Source: Aliiglaciecola sp. CAU 1673 (lineage in GTDB: Bacteria; Pseudomonadota; Gammaproteobacteria; Enterobacterales; Alteromonadaceae). From it: 64,000 nt of DNA. Positions 1-8,522 of the stretch are shown here, piece by piece. The DNA is taken from NCBI RefSeq assembly GCF_029223185.1, contig NZ_JARHUG010000001.1, positions 186,001 through 250,000 on the forward strand, given 5' to 3'. Position 1 is the stretch's first letter. Every line of letters begins with the position of its first letter. Both the position numbers and the translations under genes were made by a program. Under the pieces are notes generated by a model. That model saw only the letters and a program-made list of their open reading frames with translations, did no database searches and was not told where the DNA came from.

Positions 1-824
1 CTGGGGGTGATAGTGGCGTCATAGTTGGGCGCCAGGTTCCAGTAGAAGGGCTGGGCATAGCTCACCCCGACCCTGTCGGAGGTAGACACCTCCGGAAAAA
101 GCAGGCCGGTCTGGCGTTGATCGGTAACCGGAAATTTAAAGTACGGCAGATACATCACCGGCACATCGCCCAAATAGAACCGGGTATGGCGCACGGTTCC
201 CCACATATCGCCGGGCTCTATGGTCAGGCTACTGGCTTCAATACGCCAGTCCTCGGCGCCCTTGGGGCAGGTGGTAAAGCTGAGATCATTAAGACTTATG
301 CCATTGTCGCCATTAATATTGATATTGCCGGCTTGGCCGCGGCCATTGAAATTAAGCATGCGGTATTGGGTTTCCTGCATGTTTAATTCACCAGATTTGA
401 AATCGAGCAGAATATCTTCGCTGTCCACCCGGATTTGCTGATCAAGGTAGCCAATTTTCCCGCTGGCTGTCAGTTGCCCCGCATCTTTGTCAATTTTGGC
501 CTGCTGGGCCTTGATTCTGGCGCTGCTGCTATTTATTTCCACATTGCCGGAGAAGGATGCTTGAGTGTCCTGCTGGATTTCAGCTTTTTGGGCTTTGACC
601 ATAATGTTGTCACCCATATCGGTCATGGGCTCAAAGACATTTTCAACCGGCGCCAGGCAAATGGGTTGCTGCGCCATGGTGACGCATGGAAATAGCCAAA
701 ATGAAAGTGTAATTGCGCGCCGTAAATTCATCAGGAAATGTTTAGTATTCTTATGGGGTTGGAACTGGCCGGACAGTTGGGCAATTTTAAGGGTTTCGAC
801 CAGATTTACCAGCAAAGTTCCCAT
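1..824 (-). CDS. lptD: LPS-assembly outer membrane protein LptD, 5' part only
   Basis: LptD is the outer-membrane barrel that, with the lipoprotein LptE, inserts lipopolysaccharide into the outer leaflet. Only the first 274 codons are present; the gene runs off the left edge. Reading the minus strand gives an N-terminal signal sequence, an OstA/LptA-like beta-jellyroll (roughly residues 70-190, including SASSF-type strand repeats around IKAQQAKIDKDAGQL and YRMLNFNGRGQAG), then the start of the barrel with PYFKFPVTDQRQTGLLFPE, typical of LptD. The ATG at 824 has AGGA six bases upstream. An in-frame ATG at 731 (MNLRRAIT...) begins a more conventional signal peptide and could be the true start. 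It is divergent from djlA, the arrangement usual in Gammaproteobacteria, where surA follows lptD. Confidence 0.9.
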   Translation of the reverse strand, partial: MGTLLVNLVETLKIAQLSGQFQPHKNTKHFLMNLRRAITLSFWLFPCVTMAQQPICLAPVENVFEPMTDMGDNIMVKAQKAEIQQDTQASFSGNVEINSSSARIKAQQAKIDKDAGQLTASGKIGYLDQQIRVDSEDILLDFKSGELNMQETQYRMLNFNGRGQAGNININGDNGISLNDLSFTTCPKGAEDWRIEASSLTIEPGDMWGTVRHTRFYLGDVPVMYLPYFKFPVTDQRQTGLLFPEVSTSDRVGVSYAQPFYWNLAPNYDATITP

Positions 825-1098
825 ATTTTATCCTGTTCCTGAGCAAGGGCTGATGGCCGCCCTATTTCCCTGTATTCACCAAGCTATCAGGGCTTGCCCA
901 AAAATGCAGCCGGCGGCAGTGAAAATCCGAAACAAAAAACGGCAAAGTGGCAGTAGGGTGATTGGCAATGAACTTATCAACATGCGCTGTGCTTCTTTTC
1001 ATGTAAGCCTTTGGTTATAGTTCCGGTCAATTGTTTCCCGATGGTTTTTCGCTAAAGGGGAATGGTCATTCAGCGATTGGGTTAAGGATCACAACGGC

Positions 1099-1941
1099 AT
1101 GCCAATTTGGGGCAAAGTACTGGGTACGTTTTTCGGTTTTATGTTTGGCCGTATTCCCGGCGCGATTCTGGGATTTATTGTTGGACATCTGTTTGACCGC
1201 GGTTACAGCCAGAACTTCGACCAACTGGGCGGTTTTGGGCGGTTTTTCGGCCAGGGTGATGATTTCCAGCGCCAGGCCGTCTTCTTCCATGCCCTGTTCT
1301 CCAGCATGGGCCATGTGGCCAAAGCCAGCGGCCAGGTCACCAAAGAAGAAATCCAAATGGCCACCTCCTTGATGGACCAGATGGGTCTCTCTGGTGATAC
1401 CCGATTAGAGGCGCAACAAGCCTTTCGCGAGGGCAAAGCGGCAGATTTCCCGCTTAAAGAGACGCTGATGGAATTTCGCCAATCCTGTCACGGACGCCGT
1501 GACATCATGCAGGTGTTTCTGGAGATCCTGATCCAGGCCGCCTATGTGGATGGCAGTCTCGACAGTGCCGAACACAGGGTGTTGGAGAATGCCGCTGCCC
1601 ATTTAGGCTTTCGCCGCCATGAGCTGCAGTATTTACTCTCTGTTTATGAAGCAGAAATGCGTTTTCGCACCCGGGGGCGACGCCAGCAGAGCAGTCAGGG
1701 GCGCAGCAGACCCGCCTATACCGAAGCCAACAGCCTGGATGACGCCTACAAAATTCTTGGCGCAAAAAAGACCGATGATATGGCCACCATCAAGAAAACG
1801 TACCGCAAGCTGATGAGCGAGCACCACCCCGATAAGTTGGTATCAAAAGGCTTACCTAAACAAGCCATGGAAATTGCCAAGGCTAAAGCCCAGGATATCC
1901 AGGCCGCTTACGAGATGATTAAGAAGACTCGGGGAGAGTAG
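1099..1941 (+). CDS. djlA: Membrane-anchored DnaJ-like co-chaperone DjlA
   Basis: DjlA is an inner-membrane J-domain protein that stimulates the ATPase of DnaK and has been linked to envelope stress. The 280-residue product has one glycine-rich transmembrane segment at about residues 7-30 (GxxxG-like spacing, as expected for dimerisation), a TerB-like helical domain at about 55-185, a charged linker, and a C-terminal J domain at about 213-278 with the essential HPD motif at 243-245. Length and domain order match the E. coli protein. The start is supported by AAGGAT ten bases upstream. It faces lptD across a 274-base divergent region in which I see no further gene. Confidence 0.95.
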   Translation: MPIWGKVLGTFFGFMFGRIPGAILGFIVGHLFDRGYSQNFDQLGGFGRFFGQGDDFQRQAVFFHALFSSMGHVAKASGQVTKEEIQMATSLMDQMGLSGDTRLEAQQAFREGKAADFPLKETLMEFRQSCHGRRDIMQVFLEILIQAAYVDGSLDSAEHRVLENAAAHLGFRRHELQYLLSVYEAEMRFRTRGRRQQSSQGRSRPAYTEANSLDDAYKILGAKKTDDMATIKKTYRKLMSEHHPDKLVSKGLPKQAMEIAKAKAQDIQAAYEMIKKTRGE

Positions 1942-1958
1942 TTGGGGGTCAGTACGAA

Positions 1959-1985
1959 GATTCCCGCTAACGACATGCGGGAATC
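1959..1985. terminator. Hairpin between convergent djlA and cyclophilin genes
   Basis: A perfect 9-bp stem, GATTCCCGC paired with GCGGGAATC, closes a 9-base loop 17 bases after the djlA stop. There is no T tract on either side, so a role as an intrinsic terminator is only suggested by its position between two converging genes. Confidence 0.4.
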
Positions 1986-2003
1986 CCTATCTACAATCGT
2001 GCA

Positions 2004-2597
2004 TCAAAACTGCTGCGGCAAGATAGTCGCCTTTTTAATCACAACAGGCTCTACCGGCACATCTGACCAACCAAAGGTCGGGTCGATATGGGTTTCCACG
2101 GCGGCAATCTTGTCCAGTACATCCATGCCTTCCGCTACCATGCCAAATACGGCGTAGCCCCAGTTACGGCCCGGATCGAGGCTGGGATTGTCCTGCATAT
2201 TAAAGAAGAACTGACGGCCAGCCGAGTGGGGATCGTTTTCCCTGGCCATGGCGATGGTATACATGCCGTTTTTATTGCCGTTTCCGGATTCGTTAAAAAT
2301 GGTACCCATCACCGGCTGGGTGTTGAATTCCTTGTCATAGCCGCCGCCTTGCACCACAAAGTCTTTGATGACGCGGTGAAAAATGGTGTTTTCATAGGCT
2401 CTTTTGTCCACATAGAGCAGAAAATTATTGCTGGTAATCGGGGCTTTGGCGCGATCCAGTTCCACCACAATATCGCCCATGGTAGTTTCCAGTTTTACCC
2501 TGGGGAACAGATTATCAGGCTGAATTTTGCTGCCGTCGGCGGCTGCGGCCAGTACCTGGCTTGCCAGGAACATGAGGGTGATGGTCAACCATTTCAT
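2004..2597 (-). CDS. ppiA: Periplasmic cyclophilin-type peptidyl-prolyl isomerase
   Basis: Cyclophilins catalyse cis-trans isomerisation of proline peptide bonds. The 197-residue product starts with a cleavable signal peptide (MKWLTITLMFLASQVLA, cut after an Ala-x-Ala-like site), so it acts in the periplasm like PpiA. The cyclophilin domain fills the rest, with FHRVIKDFVVQGG near residue 75, the central NGMYTIAMAR segment and QFFFNMQDN. The open frame extends upstream to 2729, but the start at 2597 has GGAG nine bases upstream and begins the signal peptide; longer versions would run into rlmG. It lies 14 bases after rlmG on the same strand, so the two are probably co-transcribed. Assignment to ppiA rather than another exported cyclophilin rests on size and signal peptide. 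Confidence 0.88.
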   Translation of the reverse strand: MKWLTITLMFLASQVLAAAADGSKIQPDNLFPRVKLETTMGDIVVELDRAKAPITSNNFLLYVDKRAYENTIFHRVIKDFVVQGGGYDKEFNTQPVMGTIFNESGNGNKNGMYTIAMARENDPHSAGRQFFFNMQDNPSLDPGRNWGYAVFGMVAEGMDVLDKIAAVETHIDPTFGWSDVPVEPVVIKKATILPQQF

Positions 2598-2611
2598 AAA
2601 GTTAGCTCCGC

Positions 2612-3757
2612 TTATCGTTTGCTGGCCGATAGAATACTGAATTTGGCGTTGCCCGCAACCAGGCGACAGCCGCCAAACAAACGCTTTAGTTTTTGAAAGT
2701 AGTCCAGGTGGCGGTTGCCGACAATACATAGCTCACCACCAGGTTTAAGGGCCTGTTTGGCATCATTAAACATCTGCCAGGCAATATGATCGGTAATACG
2801 ATTTTGTTGATGAAAAGGCGGATTGCACAGCACCAGGTCGATGGTTCTGGCCACTGAATCATTCAGCTGTTCAAGGCAATTGCTGACCACAAATTCACAG
2901 TCTTTCATTCTCTCTGGCAGATTCGATTGCACATTGAGTCTGGCGCTTTCCACCGCCATAAAGGATTCGTCCACAAAGATTACCTGTGCCTCGGCAAAGC
3001 GTTGCAGGATAGACAAGCCCAATACGCCGTTTCCACAGCCTAAATCGATGACCTTTTTGCCCTGGCAATCGGGCATATGCTCCAGCAGAAAACGGGCACC
3101 GATATCCAATTGCTGACGGGCAAACACATTAGCGTGGTTGTGAATAACAAAGGGCGTTCCAGCCAATGGCCAACTGGTGGGGAAGGTCGAGGGCAGAGGG
3201 CTGTGGGCCTGTGGTGTGCAAAACACCAGCCTGGCTTTTTTCTTGGCCAGGGAGGTCTTGGTGGGACCTAAGTACTTTTCAAACAGTGTAAGAGTGGATT
3301 TTTGAATAAGCTGTACCTTACCGGACGCGACCACCCGCGTGTTGTCATTCACTTTGCTTTGTAGCATTTGCAATTGATGCTCAAGTAACGCCAGGGTCTT
3401 GGGGATTTTAATCAGCACCCAGTCCGGCTTATCGTCCGGGCAATGCAGGCTGTCATAAAAGGTGACTTGTGCTGGCGCAATGTGGTTTAGCGCCAGGTTT
3501 TGCTCACAAGCCAGCTGCGACACTTTGGAGTCACCGATCCAAATTGGCTCGAAGTGCGAAAAATAACTGGTCAGCGCGCCGCAATCGTCATTCAAGATCC
3601 ACACTTTTCCTAATGATGGGGCCGGGGCATCCTGCAACTCGCCGATCAGCAGTTCATCGGCGGCATCCCAGGCCTGCTCGTTCTTATCCTGCAGATGGGC
3701 CGGATAGCGGCGAAGTGTGAGGCTGCGGTCGAATAAGGTTAAAATGGTGTTCATCAT
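2612..3757 (-). CDS. rlmG: 23S rRNA (guanine-N2) methyltransferase RlmG
   Basis: RlmG methylates N2 of G1835 in 23S rRNA using S-adenosylmethionine. The 381-residue protein has the two-lobe layout of the RsmC/RlmG family: a degenerate N-terminal methyltransferase-like half (about 1-195) and a catalytic C-terminal Rossmann half with the SAM-binding DLGCGNGVLG at 238-247 and the base-methylation motif NPPF at 312-315. Its N-terminus (SLTLRRYPA... QAWDAADE) matches RlmG rather than RsmC, and the length is closer to RlmG (about 378) than RsmC (about 343). ATG codons at 3757 and 3754 are both possible; neither has a clear ribosome-binding site. Its start overlaps that of the divergent AlkB-like gene. 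Confidence 0.9.
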   Translation of the reverse strand: MMNTILTLFDRSLTLRRYPAHLQDKNEQAWDAADELLIGELQDAPAPSLGKVWILNDDCGALTSYFSHFEPIWIGDSKVSQLACEQNLALNHIAPAQVTFYDSLHCPDDKPDWVLIKIPKTLALLEHQLQMLQSKVNDNTRVVASGKVQLIQKSTLTLFEKYLGPTKTSLAKKKARLVFCTPQAHSPLPSTFPTSWPLAGTPFVIHNHANVFARQQLDIGARFLLEHMPDCQGKKVIDLGCGNGVLGLSILQRFAEAQVIFVDESFMAVESARLNVQSNLPERMKDCEFVVSNCLEQLNDSVARTIDLVLCNPPFHQQNRITDHIAWQMFNDAKQALKPGGELCIVGNRHLDYFQKLKRLFGGCRLVAGNAKFSILSASKR

Positions 3758-4400
3758 GGTTTATGAAAGCGGGCAAAGGTTGCAATCAGGGTTATTTGAC
3801 GAGCCGGCGATAGCGCTCCCGGACGCCGCGTTGGCTTACTGGCCACATTGGCTGTCTGGCAAAGACGCTTGGGCTTATTTCAATTCACTAAGACAAGCGC
3901 TGGCTTGGCGACAGGATCATATCAAACTCTATGGCAAAGAGGTGAAAATACCCCGTCTTCAGGCATGGTATGGTGAGCCAGAGGCAAGCTACCAGTATTC
4001 TAACCTGGTGATGCGGCCATTACCCTGGCATCCCGTCCTTCTTGCTATTAAACAACAATGCGAGGCACACACCGGTTATCGCTTTAACGCCGTGCTGGCC
4101 AATTGCTATCGGGATGGGCAAGACAGCATGGGATGGCATGCGGACGATGAGCCGGAACTTGGCCCAAATCCTGCCATTGCCTCTGTGAGTTTAGGGGAGG
4201 GGAGGGACATGGATTTTCGGCATAAGCACACCCAGGAGCGCTATCGCTTGCACCTTGAACATGGCAGCCTGCTGTTGATGTCGGGTCACACCCAACATTT
4301 TTGGCAGCATGCTTTACCAAAACGAACCAAATCAAAAGGTGAACGTATAAATTTGACCTTTCGCTGGGTATACCCTAGCGAAAGTACGCGTTATAGATAG
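3744..4400 (+). CDS. AlkB-like 2-oxoglutarate/Fe(II) dioxygenase
   Basis: Members of this family remove alkyl lesions such as 1-methyladenine and 3-methylcytosine from nucleic acids by oxidative demethylation. The 218-residue product resembles the ALKBH2/ALKBH3-type branch more than E. coli AlkB. Iron ligands are visible as His132-x-Asp134 (in GWHADDEP) and His189 (in WQHALPK), and the 2-oxoglutarate-binding arginines as Arg201 and Arg207 in RINLTFR. The start at 3744 is chosen because AAGG lies six bases upstream; the ATG at 3756 is an alternative, and the frame is open back to 3717. The first 14 bases overlap the first codons of rlmG on the other strand, so the two genes have antisense starts. 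Confidence 0.88.
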   Translation: MVFIMVYESGQRLQSGLFDEPAIALPDAALAYWPHWLSGKDAWAYFNSLRQALAWRQDHIKLYGKEVKIPRLQAWYGEPEASYQYSNLVMRPLPWHPVLLAIKQQCEAHTGYRFNAVLANCYRDGQDSMGWHADDEPELGPNPAIASVSLGEGRDMDFRHKHTQERYRLHLEHGSLLLMSGHTQHFWQHALPKRTKSKGERINLTFRWVYPSESTRYR

Positions 4401-4679
4401 GCAAAAAACAGGCCGTAAAAAATATATCTCGAGAGGTCAGAGAGTTAACTTAAGTCAATAGGCAAACCTGCAAAAAGAATCTTGTTTCGCGTTGGCGGAC
4501 AACTAAATTTAGACATTAGGAAGTGACATTGTGACGTGGGAAAAGCGGTAAGAATGAGGACGGTCACTTTCTGTATGTAGTTGTATGGTATGACTTTTTA
4601 GGCCGATGTTAGGTGATACGGTAGCAAGGGGAAGAAGGAGGGAAACCTTATTCCACCAGCTGTATAAGAGGGGACGTTG

Positions 4680-5003
4680 ATGAATATCCAATCCACAATT
4701 GAAAAGAAGTTATTGGAGCACTTTCAGCCAGCCTATCTAGAGGTAGTCAATGAAAGCGGCCAACACAATGTACCAATGGGAGCAGAAACTCACTTTAAGG
4801 TGGTGTTGGTGTCTCCTTCGTTCAAAGGTGAGCGTTTAATCAATCGCCACCGGGCGGTTAACGCCATCTTGCGGGATGAATTGGCCAATCATATTCATGC
4901 CCTGGCGCTGCACACTTACACCGATTCAGAGTGGGAAGGGCTGTATGGTTGTTCGCCTAACTCCCCAGCCTGCCTGGGCGGCATGAAACGTCAGGCTTCC
5001 TGA
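4680..5003 (+). CDS. bolA: BolA family protein
   Basis: BolA proteins bind monothiol glutaredoxins through a shared [2Fe-2S] cluster, and E. coli BolA also acts as a morphology-related transcription factor. The 107-residue product covers the whole BolA fold: [21 protein letters not shown], then the helix with [11 protein letters not shown] and the strand [10 protein letters not shown], the usual conserved signature with His in the last helix region. The C-terminal tail ([11 protein letters not shown]) resembles longer BolA proteins of Gammaproteobacteria. ATG 4680 follows an AGAGGGG ribosome-binding site; TTG 4677 just upstream is less likely. The 279 bases before it hold no gene that I can see. 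Confidence 0.93.
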   Translation: MNIQSTIEKKLLEHFQPAYLEVVNESGQHNVPMGAETHFKVVLVSPSFKGERLINRHRAVNAILRDELANHIHALALHTYTDSEWEGLYGCSPNSPACLGGMKRQAS

Positions 5004-5024
5004 AAGCTGCACCTTATTCTATTA

Positions 5025-5047
5025 CGCCGGGTTATCCCGGCGTTTTT
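5025..5047 (+). terminator. Intrinsic terminator after bolA
   Basis: A GC-rich 7-bp stem (CGCCGGG with CCCGGCG) and TTAT loop, followed immediately by TTTTT, lies 22 bases after the bolA stop. Confidence 0.88.
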
Positions 5048-5141
5048 CATTGTGTCCTGTGTAAACGCAAACATTCCCTTTTGCCGGGCGATTTGTTAAA
5101 AGCTTGTTCACAAAATAACAAAAACAACTCCAAGGATTGTC

Positions 5142-5654
5142 ATGTCCATTGCCGCTTGCAGGCAGGTTATCGATAGTGCCAACGGCTATCTGGCCAAAGG
5201 GGTAAGTTGGCTTACCCTGTTAATGGCTATTCTGGTCTTTACCATTGTATTGCTGCGTTACGGCTTTAATCTGGGCTGGATTGCCATGCAAGAGTCCGTG
5301 ATGTATTTGCATGCCATGGTCTTTCTGCTCGGGGCAGCCCATACCCTGAAAGTGGATGAGCATGTGCGGGTAGATATTCTATACCGGCGCATGAGCATGA
5401 GGGGACGTGCTTGGGTAGATTTACTCGGCACGCTGGTATTGTTAGTGCCGCTGTGTGTATTTATCCTGATTTCAAGCTGGGATTATGTGGCCAGTTCCTG
5501 GCGTTTGCTGGAAGGTTCGCCAGAGGCAGGAGGCCTGCCGCTGGTGTACTTTTTGAAATCATTATTGCCTCTTTTCGCTATTACCCTACTTCTGCAAGGC
5601 GTTGCACAAGCCATATCCAGTGTATTGCTACTTTTGTCTGAGGAATCTGCCTGA
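5142..5654 (+). CDS. dctQ: TRAP transporter small permease (DctQ family)
   Basis: The small permease of a tripartite ATP-independent periplasmic transporter, which imports organic acids using a sodium or proton gradient. The 170-residue product shows four membrane segments (about residues 22-42, 48-68, 90-112 and 130-155), as is normal for DctQ. AAGGA lies upstream of the ATG. Its stop codon shares one base with the start of the large permease gene (TGATG), which indicates translational coupling. With dctM and the binding protein it forms a complete three-gene transporter; the small permease itself gives no information about substrate. Confidence 0.92.
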   Translation: MSIAACRQVIDSANGYLAKGVSWLTLLMAILVFTIVLLRYGFNLGWIAMQESVMYLHAMVFLLGAAHTLKVDEHVRVDILYRRMSMRGRAWVDLLGTLVLLVPLCVFILISSWDYVASSWRLLEGSPEAGGLPLVYFLKSLLPLFAITLLLQGVAQAISSVLLLLSEESA

Positions 5655-7027
5655 TGGAATGGCTGGCTTTATTGCTGTTTGGAATGGTCTGCCTGGTATT
5701 GATGCTGGGCTATCCGGTGGCCTTCTCCCTTGCTGGCACCTCATTACTCTTTGCCTGGGTCAGCGCCTATTTTGGTTATTTTGATTTAGCTTACCTGCGG
5801 GCGTTACCGTCACGTTTATTTGGCATTATGACCAACCAAACATTGCTGGCGGTGCCCCTGTTTGTATTTATGGGCGTGATGCTGGAAAAATCCCGGGTTG
5901 CAGAACAATTACTGGGGGCGATGGCAGGGTTGTTCGGGCGATACCGTGCGGGGCTCGCGGTGTCAGTGATCCTGGTCGGCATGTTAATGGCAGCCAGCAC
6001 AGGTATTGTAGGGGCCACAGTGGTCACTATGGGCCTGTTGTCTCTGCCGGCTATGTTAAAGCATGGCTACCAACCCGCATTAGCTACAGGCACTATTTGT
6101 GCTACCGGCACCTTGGGGCAGATTATTCCGCCTTCCATCGCGTTGGTGCTGCTTGGCGATGTCCTTTCCAGCGCCTATCAGCAGGCGCAGTTGGATATGG
6201 GCATCTTTTCGCCCGAATCGGTATCGGTGGGCGACCTGTTCGTTGGTGCCATCATTCCCGGCTTGCTGCTGGTGCTGTTATACCTGGCTTATGTGTTGGC
6301 TATCGGTCTGTTCAAACCGCAAGCGATGGGCCAAAGCCCTGAGACCGAGCAAGCCCCTGGGCAAAATAAATTGATGTTACTTAAAGCCCTGCTCCCGCCA
6401 TTGCTGCTCATGTTGATTGTCTTGGGCTCCATTCTGGCTGGGGTGGCAACGCCAACGGAAGCCGCTGGTGTAGGTGCAGTGGGTGCGTTGCTGTTAGCGA
6501 TGGCTTACCAACAACTCAGTATTGCACGCCTTAAAGACGTTATGCAAAGCACCACACGTATTACCTCCATGGTCTTTCTGATCCTGATTGGCGCGTCCGT
6601 TTTTTCTCTGGTATTTCGTGGGCTGGGTGGCGAAGAACTGATTGAACAGGTCTTTTCCGGATTGCCCGGAGGTGTCTTTACTGCAGTGCTGTTGGTCATG
6701 CTGGTGATTTTCCTGTTGGGCTTTATTCTCGATTTTATTGAGATCACCTTCGTGGTGGTGCCGATAGTGGCGCCAGTGCTACTGGCCATGGGCGTAGATC
6801 CGGTATGGTTGGGGATCATGATTGCCGTTAACCTGCAAACCTCATTTTTAACCCCGCCTTTTGGTTTCGCCCTGTTTTATCTTCGCGGGGTGGCGCCGGC
6901 CAGCATCAAAACCTCGGATATGTACCGGGGTATTGTGCCCTTTATCCTGATTCAGTTGCTTTTACTGGTGTTGATGGCCATCTGGCCGCAACTGATTACC
7001 TGGCTACCCGATCAACTTTATGGTTAA
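5654..7027 (+). CDS. dctM: TRAP transporter large permease (DctM family)
   Basis: The large, channel-forming permease of the TRAP transporter. The 457-residue product has about twelve membrane segments and the DctM hallmarks: the N-terminal LLFGMVCLVLMLGYPVAFSL, the GATVVTMGLLSLPAML segment, GTICATGTLGQIIPPSIALV with the conserved proline pair, and the C-terminal LQTSFLTPPFGFALFYLRG. It is slightly longer than the usual ~425 residues because of a hydrophilic loop near residues 215-240, as seen in large permeases that pair with keto-acid/lactate-type binding proteins. It starts one base inside the dctQ stop codon and is followed by the binding-protein gene after 18 bases. Confidence 0.94.
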   Translation: MEWLALLLFGMVCLVLMLGYPVAFSLAGTSLLFAWVSAYFGYFDLAYLRALPSRLFGIMTNQTLLAVPLFVFMGVMLEKSRVAEQLLGAMAGLFGRYRAGLAVSVILVGMLMAASTGIVGATVVTMGLLSLPAMLKHGYQPALATGTICATGTLGQIIPPSIALVLLGDVLSSAYQQAQLDMGIFSPESVSVGDLFVGAIIPGLLLVLLYLAYVLAIGLFKPQAMGQSPETEQAPGQNKLMLLKALLPPLLLMLIVLGSILAGVATPTEAAGVGAVGALLLAMAYQQLSIARLKDVMQSTTRITSMVFLILIGASVFSLVFRGLGGEELIEQVFSGLPGGVFTAVLLVMLVIFLLGFILDFIEITFVVVPIVAPVLLAMGVDPVWLGIMIAVNLQTSFLTPPFGFALFYLRGVAPASIKTSDMYRGIVPFILIQLLLLVLMAIWPQLITWLPDQLYG

Positions 7028-7045
7028 TAACAAAGAGATGGACCC

Positions 7046-8158
7046 ATGCTAAAAAATACTTTCTTTGCCGTGCTGATTAGCATTCTGCTAAGTGGCTGTG
7101 GGCAAAATACCCCTTCAGGGAATACAAGCACCGACGCATCGGCGAGCAAAGCACAGCAGCAATATGAATGGAAATTGGTGACCTCCTGGCCGAAAAACTT
7201 CCCCGGTCTTGGCCACGGCCCTGAAACCTTCGCCAAATTGGTGGAGCGCATGTCCGATGGACGACTCAAAGTAAAGGTTTATGGTGCCGGTGAGTTAGTG
7301 CCGGGCTTTGAAGTTTTCGATGCGGTTTCCAGCGGTACGGTACAGATGGGGCATGCCGGCAGCTATTACTGGAAAGGCAAGGCCCCTGCCGCACAGATTT
7401 TTTCTGCCATTCCCTTTGGCATGAACGTGACCGAGACCAATGCCTGGCTTCATTATGGTGGTGGCATGGCGCTGTGGCGCGAAGTCTACAAGCCTTTTGG
7501 CGTTATCCCCTTTGCCGGTGGCAATACCGGCGTGCAGATGGCAGGTTGGTTTAAAAAGGAAATCAACAGCGTTGAGGATCTCAAAGGCTTGAAAATGCGC
7601 ATGCCGGGTTTGGGCGCGGAAGTGCTGAAAAAGGTGGGGGCAGTGCCGGTGGCATTAACCGGCGGTGAGATTTTCACCGCACTGCAAACCGGCGCCATCG
7701 ATGCCACAGAATGGGTGGGGCCTTACAATGACCTGGCCTTTGGTCTGCACAAAGCGGCTGACTATTACTACTACTCCGGCTGGCATGAGCCTGGCACCAT
7801 GCTCGAATTTATCGTTAACGAGCAGGCCTATAATGCCTTACCCGCCGATCTGCAGACCATCGTCGAAGTGGCAACCAAAGCGGTTAATCAGGACATGCTG
7901 GATGAATACACGGCCAAAAATAATGAAGCCATGGCAGCCCTTCGCGACCAGCACAAGGTAGATATTCGCCCCTTGCCTGATGATGTGATGCAAGCCCTTT
8001 ATGCAGCATCCGAAGAGGTGATGGCTGAGCAGGTAGCGCAGGACCCTCAATTTGCCAAGGTGTATGCCTCGTATCAGGCGTTTTTAAACAAGGCCAGTCG
8101 CTATCACAGTCTGTCTGAACAGGAATACTATAAAAACAGAGCACGCTTAAGAAATTAA
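7046..8158 (+). CDS. dctP: TRAP substrate-binding lipoprotein (TakP/lactate-type DctP)
   Basis: The extracytoplasmic solute receptor of the TRAP system. The 370-residue product has a lipoprotein signal (ILLSGC, lipidated Cys18), unlike the freely soluble receptors of many TRAP systems, followed by a single DctP domain. Segments such as WKLVTSWPKNFPGLGHGPE, the GLKMRMPGLGAEVL stretch with the conserved carboxylate-binding arginine, and GGEIFTALQTGAIDATEWVG resemble receptors described for 2-oxo acids (TakP) and calcium lactate. A small organic acid is therefore the likely ligand, but this is inferred from family resemblance. It closes the dctQ-dctM-dctP operon. Confidence 0.9.
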   Translation: MLKNTFFAVLISILLSGCGQNTPSGNTSTDASASKAQQQYEWKLVTSWPKNFPGLGHGPETFAKLVERMSDGRLKVKVYGAGELVPGFEVFDAVSSGTVQMGHAGSYYWKGKAPAAQIFSAIPFGMNVTETNAWLHYGGGMALWREVYKPFGVIPFAGGNTGVQMAGWFKKEINSVEDLKGLKMRMPGLGAEVLKKVGAVPVALTGGEIFTALQTGAIDATEWVGPYNDLAFGLHKAADYYYYSGWHEPGTMLEFIVNEQAYNALPADLQTIVEVATKAVNQDMLDEYTAKNNEAMAALRDQHKVDIRPLPDDVMQALYAASEEVMAEQVAQDPQFAKVYASYQAFLNKASRYHSLSEQEYYKNRARLRN

Positions 8159-8227
8159 TCGCGCACAACGCATTTCATCAAAGCGATCTATGCTTGGCAT
8201 GGCGCAATTTAACAAAACGAGAGAATA

Positions 8228-8404
8228 ATGAAGAAAGTTAATCCATTGAATTTGATCCTGGCTATCTTCCTACCGCCCATCGGGGCCTTATTGCAAGTCG
8301 GTTTTAGTGCACACTTTTTTATCAATATTCTTCTGACTATTCTGGGTGTTTTGCCCGGCATTCTTCACGCAGTGTGGTTGGTATTAACCGACAAGAAAGG
8401 GTGA
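8228..8404 (+). CDS. Small Pmp3/YqaE-family membrane protein
   Basis: A 58-codon frame encodes a hydrophobic peptide, MKKVNPLNLILAIFLPPIGA at the N-terminus, with two membrane segments (about residues 8-25 and 31-52) separated by a short turn, and a charged C-terminal TDKKG. The FLPPIGALLQ segment followed by a second helix with LPGILHAVW is the pattern of the Pmp3/YqaE family, small membrane proteins linked to membrane potential and salt tolerance in fungi and plants. Their bacterial role is unclear. A weak purine-rich site (GAGAG) precedes the ATG, and an intrinsic terminator follows at once, so it may be transcribed with the TRAP genes 69 bases upstream or alone. Confidence 0.85.
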   Translation: MKKVNPLNLILAIFLPPIGALLQVGFSAHFFINILLTILGVLPGILHAVWLVLTDKKG

Positions 8405-8420
8405 TCTGATCATGTACAAG

Positions 8421-8450
8421 CAGGCCGCTCAGCGGCCTGTTTCTTTTTCT
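8421..8450 (+). terminator. Intrinsic terminator after the YqaE-like gene
   Basis: CAGGCCGC and GCGGCCTG form a perfect 8-bp stem around a 3-base loop, followed by a T-rich tail (TTTCTTTTTCT). Confidence 0.87.
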
Positions 8451-8464
8451 GCCGCTGCTCAGAG

Positions 8465-8492
8465 TTGTTTATCCGGGTATCGCCCTTACAAT
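8465..8492 (+). promoter_or_regulatory. Candidate sigma-70 promoter of fabV
   Basis: TTGTTT at 8465-8470 and TACAAT at 8487-8492 are separated by 16 bases and end 30 bases before the fabV start, after the terminator of the preceding gene. Pattern match only. Confidence 0.45.
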
Positions 8493-8522
8493 GAGCGCAA
8501 TTTCTAACAAGGAACCAAAGAT

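Noticed and set aside
2598-2729. N-terminal extension of the cyclophilin into rlmG
   Set aside because: The extension is not cyclophilin-like, and the internal ATG has a good ribosome-binding site and signal peptide.
4401-4679. Possible small RNA or gene before bolA
   Set aside because: No open frame with a ribosome-binding site, no stable hairpin with a T run, and no clear promoter pair.
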